From IMG/VR virus record IMGVR_UViG_3300030116_002032, positions 1 through 35,836 of that record: 35,836 bases of DNA; one strand, 5' to 3'. Every line of letters begins with the position of its first letter. The first letter of the stretch is position 1. Below are positions 28,930-35,836 of this stretch, one piece after another. Origin of the DNA: a virus. The notes beneath the pieces are model-generated. The model saw nothing but the letters and a program-made list of their open reading frames with translations. It had not been told where the DNA came from and searched no databases. The position numbers and the translations under genes are program-made.

Positions 28930-31900
28930 TGGCTTCATTAGAAGAACAAAAATTAAATAAACTATTAGATAAAGGTTTAACAGCCGAATCTAATATGTAT
29001 TTGCCATTACCTTATCAAAATTATCCTAATTTTAATCCAGCATTTGGTGGTTATGCTCCTGAAAGATATGGTCAAAGTTGGTGGGCAGATGTAATAGATA
29101 CTTGGACAATAGGTTGGCAAGGAGCTGTTCAATATAATATACAAAATATGCCTGATAACCATGAGATTACTGACTGGAATCCTTTAGATGAAAAGATGAA
29201 TCCTAATAGACTAGATGGATATGAACAATATGCTGATGAATTATTAATGACAAATAATAGAGAACACTTTGATTATCTTAAAGGAAGAATAGATGAAAAA
29301 AGGAGAGCTAGTTCTAATTTACAATGGTCAGATAGATGGTCGCCTTCTTTGTTAGTAGGTTTAGCTAATCCTATGTATCTTGTTCCTTTACCAGCTACAT
29401 TAGGTATGGGAATTTTAGGTGGATTAGCAAGAGGAGCATTAGGTTTAGGAGCAGTAGTAGGAGCAGAAGAAGCTCTTTATCATACAGCTGACCCTACTCG
29501 TACATGGAAAGAATCAATAACGACTATTGGAACAGCAGCACTTATGGGTGGAGCATTAGGTGGTGTATTAGGAGCAATAGGTAAAGGTAGATATAAAAAA
29601 GGTTTCATAGATGAAACAGGAAAAAGAATAGATAGAGAACACGCAAGGAGAGAAGGTCGTATGCCTGACAATCCTTGGAATCACCCTGATATAAAAATAT
29701 TCCATAATGCATCTGATAAAGTAAATATAAAAGTTAAAAAAACTAAAATGAATATTGATAAAACAAGGAAAGTTTTTACTTTTAAAGAAAAATGGAAGTT
29801 TGCTGAATCAGTATTTGAAACTGTTGGTAAAAAAATTAAAGGACAAAAAAGACAAAAGAAACTTTCATCTATTAATGTTGATGTTGCAAAGATAATGCAA
29901 CAATGGAAAGAAGGAATTAGATTTTGGACAAACCCAATAGCTATGGGTACAAAGAATGTATTTAAACATGATACTTTAAAAACACCATTAGAAGCAATAC
30001 AATTTATAATAGAAAGAGAAGCTGCAAAAACATTTGTACCTAGAAAATCTATATTAAAATTAGTAGGTAAAGGAGAAACTAGAAAAATAATAAAAGTTGC
30101 AGATAAAATCCCTGATGGTTGGAAAGTTATAAGTAAAGTAATTGACCCTGTAACTAAAAAAGCATCTATTATGACTATAATGAGAAAGGGTAAATACATT
30201 GAAAAGAAAGAACCTTTTAGTGATTGGATTACTAGAGTTAATAATCATGCATTAGAAAGAGTTAATGCTTTTAGAGTAGGAGATTCAAGTTATGTTGGAG
30301 TTATAACAAAAGAATTTGCAAAGACATTAACTAAAAGAACTTCAAGAGGATTATTTAATTTAGCAGATTCAATGGGAATAGATAAATTATTTTCTAAAAT
30401 GACACCTTGGTATAGAGCAATCAATATAGTTAAAACAAAGTTTAGAGGAGATAATTATTTAGGTTCTAAACCTTGGGAGCTAGGTTATACAGGTGTAGAC
30501 CATAATGGTAAATTTTTAGGTATAAGAAAACCAGCAGATGTTAAAGCTATGGGAGAAGCACAAAATAAATTTGCACAATTTAATGAAATATTTGAAGATG
30601 CTTATGCTATGTTTGTTAATGCTCAAAAAAGAATGGCTCCGTTTGGTGTAGAACTATCTAATGCTTTTACTAATATTACAAATAAAGTTAATGGAGTTAC
30701 ATGGTTTAAAGATATATTAAACAAATCTCCTAGCCAATGGACTAAAAGTGATTTTGAAGAAATATTCTTTTTACAATTAATTGAACCTTCTTTCTTAAAA
30801 GGTAAAGATGCTTTCAAAGTTATAACAGAAGCAGTATCTAAAACTAGAGTATTGCTTGATGATACTGGTAAAGTAATGTCTGACTTAGGTATGTTTGCTA
30901 GTAACAAAGGAGCTAAAGTATATAAAAATAAATTATCTAATAATCTATTTACTTTAGAAAATAGATTAAGAGCTTATGAAAAACAATTAAATGCACTTGA
31001 TAAAGCATGGCAAGTAGGAGCTAAAGTATCTCAAAAAAAATGGAATAACTTATCTGCTAATATAAAACAAATCAAAGATGATATTAAAGAAATTCAAAAT
31101 AGAATTAAAGAAACAGATGACTTTATTCTTAATAGTAAAGAAATGGGATATAAAGATTTAAAAGAAAATTATTTCCCTCAAATGTGGTCGCACTCAGCTA
31201 TTACACAATATCCTGAACAGTTTAAATCTATGTTAAGAAAATATTTTCAAGATAATGATACCTATTGGAAAGATGGAGTTAAAATTATTTTAGATACTTC
31301 AGCTAAAAGGGAAGCAAGGGTAAATGAAATATTCCATGACATAGCTAGAGGAGCAGCTCATGGAGATGTAGATGGTTTAATGGCTCATGTATATAGAAAG
31401 AAAGGTATTGGTGGATTACAATATTTAAAACATAGAGTTATTAATATCAAACAAACAGAATTATTTTTTCTTAATGAAGCTGGTGAAAAAGTTTGGTTTA
31501 TTAATAGAAGTGTATCAGATATACTTAGAGCTTATTGGACTAGAACATCACCACAAATTGCTATGGCTCAAAAGTTTGGTGATAGACATATGTTCGGAGA
31601 AATACAAAGAATTAGACAACATATATTAGAAGATTATATACTTCCTATTGTTAGTAAAATAGAAAAAGAAGTAGCTAAAACTAAACCTAACTTAAAAGAA
31701 ATAGCTAAACTAGAAAAAGAAATAACTAAATATCAAAATGCTGGAGAAGATTTTATACAAAATATAAAAGATTTAAGAGATAAAACATTAATGCAATTCA
31801 ATAGAGCTGACCCTACTGCATGGTCAGAACAAATGGCGACAAGTATTAAAGATTGGGCAAGTATGGCAACAATGGGAAGGGTTTATTTAACTGCTCTTAT

Positions 31901-33092
31901 TGATAATGGTATGCTTATATTTAATCATGGATATAGAAGGGCATTTGGTGGAGCAGCAAAACAATTTGTAAGAGGATTAGAAACTAGCAGAAAAGCAAGA
32001 AGACAATTACAAGATGAATATGGTGAAGGATTTGATGTATTATTAGCACAAGCTGGTTCTCGTTTCCAAGAAACAGGTGGAAATATAGTACCAGCAACTA
32101 ATATAATAACAAGAACTTTAAGTGCTATGCAACGACCATTTTATATTGCTAACTTTTTAGGACCACATACAGTTATTGCAAAACAAATGGCAAGTTATAT
32201 AGCAACACAAAGATTATTAAAGAACGCTGTCTTATGGGCAAGAGGAAAACCAGTACCAAAAGATGAAATGGAATTTATGTCAAGATTCTTTGATTTAAAA
32301 TTTGCTAAAGCAATAGAAAGAGAATTTAAGAAAGGAAATATACAAGTAGATAAAAATAATAACTGGTGGGCAAATTCTACTAAATGGTCAGATGATGATT
32401 TATCTTTAGCTTTCCGTTCTTATGTAAATGATTCAGTACATTCAACAGTTATAACTCCAAAGGGAGCTGATAGACCTAACTGGTTTGATGCTAAACTGAC
32501 TATTCCTACATTTACTAGAGATGCAACTGGTAAAATGAATAGAATAGAAATAGATTCTAAACTTGTTACATTACCAGCACAGTTTTTATCTTATGGTATG
32601 TCAGCAACTTCTAAACTTTTAATGGCTGGTATGCAAAGGAGAGATGGAAATGTTTTATCAGGTGTAACTGCACTAATGGCACTTGGTTATTTCTCAGCTT
32701 GGTTAAAAGACCCTTACTTTGAAAAGAAAACATTTACAGAAAATACAATAAGAGCTTTTGAATTAACAGGTATGTTAGGAATTATTAATGATTTGAACAT
32801 ATCTGTAGAAACTTTATCTGCTAATCAATTAGGAGTAAGACCAGCTTTTGGAGCTAGACCTTTGTTTGGTGATACTAATATTGGTGATAGAGTTGGTGAA
32901 CCTTTCGGACCTGGGATTAACTTAATAACAGAAGCAATATGGGCATTTACTTCAGAAGAAGCAAAGAAAGATGATAGAGCTGCGATTGTGCGTAGACTAA
33001 TTCCATGGAACAATTTATTAATTTGGAACAGCTGGTTTAGAGATGCTAGTAAAAATATGTATGGAACAATAGAAGAAAGTATAACTGACTAA
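28929..33092 (+). CDS. Very large internal virion/ejection protein (gp16-like)
   Basis: The 1387-aa protein has a hydrophobic, Gly/Ala-rich segment (about residues 136-220, with [22 protein letters not shown] and [15 protein letters not shown]). The rest is helical and basic ([11 protein letters not shown]). A region near 690-740 is coiled coil. It is the largest gene, in the place of T7 gp16, whose homologues are ejected first and cross the envelope. No lysozyme motif could be recognised. Confidence 0.65.
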   Translation: MASLEEQKLNKLLDKGLTAESNMYLPLPYQNYPNFNPAFGGYAPERYGQSWWADVIDTWTIGWQGAVQYNIQNMPDNHEITDWNPLDEKMNPNRLDGYEQYADELLMTNNREHFDYLKGRIDEKRRASSNLQWSDRWSPSLLVGLANPMYLVPLPATLGMGILGGLARGALGLGAVVGAEEALYHTADPTRTWKESITTIGTAALMGGALGGVLGAIGKGRYKKGFIDETGKRIDREHARREGRMPDNPWNHPDIKIFHNASDKVNIKVKKTKMNIDKTRKVFTFKEKWKFAESVFETVGKKIKGQKRQKKLSSINVDVAKIMQQWKEGIRFWTNPIAMGTKNVFKHDTLKTPLEAIQFIIEREAAKTFVPRKSILKLVGKGETRKIIKVADKIPDGWKVISKVIDPVTKKASIMTIMRKGKYIEKKEPFSDWITRVNNHALERVNAFRVGDSSYVGVITKEFAKTLTKRTSRGLFNLADSMGIDKLFSKMTPWYRAINIVKTKFRGDNYLGSKPWELGYTGVDHNGKFLGIRKPADVKAMGEAQNKFAQFNEIFEDAYAMFVNAQKRMAPFGVELSNAFTNITNKVNGVTWFKDILNKSPSQWTKSDFEEIFFLQLIEPSFLKGKDAFKVITEAVSKTRVLLDDTGKVMSDLGMFASNKGAKVYKNKLSNNLFTLENRLRAYEKQLNALDKAWQVGAKVSQKKWNNLSANIKQIKDDIKEIQNRIKETDDFILNSKEMGYKDLKENYFPQMWSHSAITQYPEQFKSMLRKYFQDNDTYWKDGVKIILDTSAKREARVNEIFHDIARGAAHGDVDGLMAHVYRKKGIGGLQYLKHRVINIKQTELFFLNEAGEKVWFINRSVSDILRAYWTRTSPQIAMAQKFGDRHMFGEIQRIRQHILEDYILPIVSKIEKEVAKTKPNLKEIAKLEKEITKYQNAGEDFIQNIKDLRDKTLMQFNRADPTAWSEQMATSIKDWASMATMGRVYLTALIDNGMLIFNHGYRRAFGGAAKQFVRGLETSRKARRQLQDEYGEGFDVLLAQAGSRFQETGGNIVPATNIITRTLSAMQRPFYIANFLGPHTVIAKQMASYIATQRLLKNAVLWARGKPVPKDEMEFMSRFFDLKFAKAIEREFKKGNIQVDKNNNWWANSTKWSDDDLSLAFRSYVNDSVHSTVITPKGADRPNWFDAKLTIPTFTRDATGKMNRIEIDSKLVTLPAQFLSYGMSATSKLLMAGMQRRDGNVLSGVTALMALGYFSAWLKDPYFEKKTFTENTIRAFELTGMLGIINDLNISVETLSANQLGVRPAFGARPLFGDTNIGDRVGEPFGPGINLITEAIWAFTSEEAKKDDRAAIVRRLIPWNNLLIWNSWFRDASKNMYGTIEESITD

Positions 33093-34804
33093 TGGCACAT
33101 ATAACAATATCAGATAATGCTCCTAGAGTACAGATAACAGGAACTACAAGTGTTGGTCCTCACGCATATAACTTTGAAATATTTGCTGATGCAGATTTAA
33201 AAGTATATATCAATGATACCCTTAAAACTTTAACTACTCATTATACTGTAGCTGGAGCTGGTGAATCAGGTGGTGGTAGTATTACTTTTACTGGTGGTAA
33301 TGCTCCTTCTTCTTCATCAGATGTTATAACTATTCAAAGAGATTTAGCAGTATCAAGAACAACAGATTTTGCTACTTCTGGTAGTTTTCAAATAGATTCT
33401 TTAAATACAGAATTTGATAAACTAACAGCAAAAGTAGCTCAACAAGAATTTAATATTAGGAGAGCTCCTCTACTTAAAGCAACTACAGTAGATGCTAACC
33501 TAGACGAAACATTTCCTGACCCTGTAGCACACAAAGGAATTAAATGGAACAGTTCAGCTAATGCCTTAGAAGCAGTACATTTAGATTTTAGTGCTGCTGT
33601 TTCAACTGTATCTGTAGGTAATCCAGCAACTGCAGCTTTAAATACAACTACTGGAGTTTTTACTTTTGGTATTCCAACTGGAGCAACTGGAGCAACAGGT
33701 TCTACAGGACCTACTGGTCCAAGTGGTCCAACTGGTCCAAGTGGTCCAAGTGGACCGACAGGTTCTACAGGTTCAACTGGACCTGCAGGACCAACAGGAC
33801 CTGCAGGACCGACAGGACCTAGTGGTCCAACAGGACCAACAGGACCAACAGGACCATCAGGTTCTGGTTCTATGACAAACTTTATACTAGAGGATGATTC
33901 TGGTGATGAAGTTACAATATCAGATGGAAAAGAAGTTAAGTTTATTGGCTCTGGTATTACAACAAACTGGACAGATACTGATAATGGTACTGACGCAGAC
34001 CCTTATGATTTAACTTTTACTGTTGATGCAGCTCAAACTGGAATTACTTCCATGTATGCTACTGATTTAATTTTAGGTGAAGATGCAGAAACTGCTATTG
34101 ATTTTGGAACTGCAAATGAAATTGATTTTAAAGCTGATAATGCTGCAAGATTAACATTAACTGCTTCTTCTTTATATCCAGTAACTACTAATCAAATTGA
34201 TTTAGGAACTGCTTCTTATGAATTTAAAGATGCTTTCTTTGATGGCACAGTAACAGCAGATGCTTTTGCTGGACCATTAACTGGTAATGTAACAGGTAAT
34301 GTTTCTGGTACAGCAGCTACTGTTACTGGAGCAGCACAATCTAATATTACTTCTGTTGGAACTTTAACTACTTTATCTGTAGATAATATTACTGTTAATG
34401 GAAATGACATTTCTTCTACAGATACTAATGGAAATATTACTGTAACTACTAATGGCACAGGTAAAATACAATTTAATGATTTAGCTTATATTCCTCAACA
34501 AGCATTAACATCATCATCAAATGCTGTTGCTTGGGATGTTCAAGCTAAACCAAATGCTTATCATCAAACTTCAGAAAATACGACTTTTTCTGCTCCAACA
34601 AATGGTGTTGAAGGAGCTTTTATTTGTTTGGAAATTAATTATAATGGCTCACATACTATTGGGTGGAATACAGTTTTTGAATTTGCTGCTTCAACCGAGC
34701 CAACAGAAACTGCTACTGATGGTAAAACCGATATTCATGTATTCAGATATAATGGTGCTATTTGGCAAGAAGTAGGTAGAACAATGAATTTAAGTGAGAG
34801 TTAA
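33092..34804 (+). CDS. Tail fibre with T7-like N-terminus and collagen-like repeat
   Basis: The 570-aa protein starts with a T7 gp17-type N-terminal domain ([20 protein letters not shown] ... [20 protein letters not shown]), which attaches the fibre to the tail. A collagen-like Gly-x-y repeat follows (about residues 197-259, many GPTGPSGPT units). A beta-rich distal part contains [16 protein letters not shown] and ends in [16 protein letters not shown]. The repeat codons form near-identical 9-base units, so copy number can change. It is the likely host-binding fibre. Confidence 0.85.
   Translation: MAHITISDNAPRVQITGTTSVGPHAYNFEIFADADLKVYINDTLKTLTTHYTVAGAGESGGGSITFTGGNAPSSSSDVITIQRDLAVSRTTDFATSGSFQIDSLNTEFDKLTAKVAQQEFNIRRAPLLKATTVDANLDETFPDPVAHKGIKWNSSANALEAVHLDFSAAVSTVSVGNPATAALNTTTGVFTFGIPTGATGATGSTGPTGPSGPTGPSGPSGPTGSTGSTGPAGPTGPAGPTGPSGPTGPTGPTGPSGSGSMTNFILEDDSGDEVTISDGKEVKFIGSGITTNWTDTDNGTDADPYDLTFTVDAAQTGITSMYATDLILGEDAETAIDFGTANEIDFKADNAARLTLTASSLYPVTTNQIDLGTASYEFKDAFFDGTVTADAFAGPLTGNVTGNVSGTAATVTGAAQSNITSVGTLTTLSVDNITVNGNDISSTDTNGNITVTTNGTGKIQFNDLAYIPQQALTSSSNAVAWDVQAKPNAYHQTSENTTFSAPTNGVEGAFICLEINYNGSHTIGWNTVFEFAASTEPTETATDGKTDIHVFRYNGAIWQEVGRTMNLSES
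33680..33871 (+). repeat. Collagen-like Gly-x-y coding repeat
   Basis: About 21 triplets of Gly-Pro/Ser/Ala-Thr/Ser coded by tandem ggtccaact, ggaccaaca and similar units. Such tracts form trimeric stalks and vary in length by slippage or recombination. The reading frame stays intact for any whole-unit change. Confidence 0.85.
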
Positions 34805-34807
34805 GAT

Positions 34808-35428
34808 ATGTATGCAATAGTAGAAAATAAAAAAGTAATTGAAACTTTTAATCATCCAAAAAAATTAATTAGAAATGATATTCGTTATTCAACTAAAATT
34901 TATTCTTTATGGACTGTAGCTGAAAAAAAAGCCATTGGCTTATACGAAGTTGAGTATGATAACACCAATAAAAAAGATGAAGAATGGTATACTAATACTA
35001 ATCAAACTTTAACCTATGATGCTAGTTCTGATAAAGTTACTGCCAGTTATGGAACTGCTACAGCTAAAAAAATTGCCGATACCTTATGGACTTCTCAAGA
35101 CAAAACTGATGGATTAATAACAGAAGGTCAAGATGTAGGTGATGTTGCAGTAAAAGGATTAAAAACAATTAAAAAAGAAATGATAGATAAACAATGTGCT
35201 GGGTTATTAGCACCTAGTGATTGGCGATTAATAAAAGCACAAGAAACAGAAACAGAAATGGATAGTGGTTGGAAAACTTGGAGAGCAAGTGTAAGAACAA
35301 AATGTAACTCCATGCAAACACAAATTGATAATGCTAGTGATGTTGATGCTTTGGCTGCTTTGTTTACTTACACAGAAACAGATGGAGTTTTATCAAGACC
35401 ATTAGGCGAATTTCCTGAGAAGGAATAA
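34808..35428 (+). CDS. Small tail-region protein (DUF4376-like C-terminus)
   Basis: The 206-aa protein (YAIVENKKVIETFNHPKKLI) has a helical C-terminal part, DWRLIKAQETETEMDSGWKTWRASVRTKCNSM, like DUF4376 proteins found near tail fibres; such proteins may assist fibre assembly. It lies between the fibre gene and the LamG adhesin. The SD is weak (AAGATATG context). Confidence 0.6.
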   Translation: MYAIVENKKVIETFNHPKKLIRNDIRYSTKIYSLWTVAEKKAIGLYEVEYDNTNKKDEEWYTNTNQTLTYDASSDKVTASYGTATAKKIADTLWTSQDKTDGLITEGQDVGDVAVKGLKTIKKEMIDKQCAGLLAPSDWRLIKAQETETEMDSGWKTWRASVRTKCNSMQTQIDNASDVDALAALFTYTETDGVLSRPLGEFPEKE

Positions 35429-35431
35429 TTA

Positions 35432-35836
35432 ATGCCTTTAATAATTCCAGCAAAAACTTTAGCAGATGATGCTTATGAAATTAGTAATTCTGTTAGATAT
35501 AATCAAGACGATTCTCCAAAATTAAATTTTACTCCAAGTTCAGATATGGCTTCAAGAAGAACTATGACTTGGAGTTTTTGGTGTAAAAGAGGTAAATTAA
35601 ATGGAACAGGTGGTTATATGTTTGTCATGGCTTTAGATGATGATAGTGTAGGATTTAACCCTGTTATACGATTTAATGATAGTGGTTCAGGTGATACTAT
35701 GAGATTTACTGCTCATAATGAAAGCACACCACTTCGTTTTATCACAAATGCTGCTTTTCGTGACCCGTCAGCTTGGTATCATTTTGTTATTATGATGGAC
35801 ACAACACAATCAACCAATACTGATAGACTTAAACTG
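35432..35836 (+). CDS. LamG-like tail adhesin, 5' part (continues at window start)
   Basis: The frame starts MPLIIPAKTLADDAYEISNS after AAGGAATAATTA and runs to the window end without a stop. It encodes the first half of a concanavalin/LamG domain (SFWCKRGKLNGTGGYMF, WYHFVIMMDTTQSTNTDRLKL). The expected next strand in this family is a YVNG-type turn leading to T-D-F-S-E, and the window's first in-frame residues are DFSEVYYGTQ. It is therefore the 5' part of the gene ending at 1040. Confidence 0.8.
   Translation, partial: MPLIIPAKTLADDAYEISNSVRYNQDDSPKLNFTPSSDMASRRTMTWSFWCKRGKLNGTGGYMFVMALDDDSVGFNPVIRFNDSGSGDTMRFTAHNESTPLRFITNAAFRDPSAWYHFVIMMDTTQSTNTDRLKL

Noticed and set aside
29681-30199. 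172-aa minus-strand frame inside the 1387-aa gene
   Set aside because: It is a long antisense shadow of a Lys-rich gene; no ribosome-binding site and no domain.
33666-33875. 69-aa Gln/Val/Leu-rich plus-strand frame
   Set aside because: It is the shifted frame of the collagen-like repeat.
1-35836. tRNA genes, integrase, attachment sites
   Set aside because: I looked for tRNA-like cloverleaf ends and integrase motifs and saw none; absence was judged by eye only.

Overview
This window looks like a nearly complete genome of a small, AT-rich marine podovirus (T7-like morphology, no T7-type polymerases). The low GC content, marine-phage adhesin families, 2OG-Fe(II) oxygenase and 35.8 kb size resemble the HTVC010P-type pelagiphages that infect SAR11 bacteria. 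That placement is inferred from memory of gene content, not from a database search. The two ends lie inside the same LamG-like adhesin gene: the last codons end in a DRLKL-type strand, and the first in-frame codons continue with DFSEVYYGTQ. The molecule is therefore probably circular or circularly permuted and was cut here, with only a few codons missing.

Layout. (1) 1-6149, plus strand: the end of the LamG/SPRY adhesin, a three-repeat adhesin, a 29-aa Cys-rich miniprotein, small membrane or secreted proteins including a spanin-like lipoprotein and coiled-coil pair, a SleB-type endolysin, a three-TM holin, a metallophosphoesterase split into two overlapping ORFs, and a 2OG-Fe(II) oxygenase. 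(2) 6112-14289, minus strand: an early DNA-metabolism and regulatory block of mostly overlapping genes. It carries DUF3310, zinc-ribbon, Hjc-like resolvase, SSB, Rad52/Sak-like annealing protein, YqaJ exonuclease, two small HTH proteins, ParB-like and DUF932 genes, plus many short unknowns. No DNA polymerase, primase, helicase, RNA polymerase or integrase is visible. (3) 14290-14721: divergent promoters and a large inverted repeat. (4) 14722-35428 and on to the window end, plus strand: terminase small subunit, several tiny genes, terminase large subunit, portal, scaffold, capsid, decoration-like protein, tail tubular A and B, three internal virion (ejection) proteins, a collagen-like tail fibre, a further small tail protein and the start of the LamG adhesin.

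The most unusual structure is at 13852-14656. The region upstream of the first minus-strand gene (122 aa, 13924-14289) is a compacted, degenerate inverted copy of that gene, its ribosome-binding site and its terminator. It contains many perfect 8-16 nt complementary blocks in strictly colinear order. A promoter at 14660-14688 would transcribe this copy as the gene's own leader, so the leader would be antisense to the mRNA it precedes, including the Shine-Dalgarno site and the first codons. In addition, strong hairpins at 6376, 6424, 11173, 13223 and 14293 share a GGAA(A)C-type loop on the plus strand. They sit in the few real gaps of the minus-strand operon, and the gap at 11152-11409 looks like a fully folded RNA.

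All statements come from reading the sequence. No alignment, folding or database search was run.
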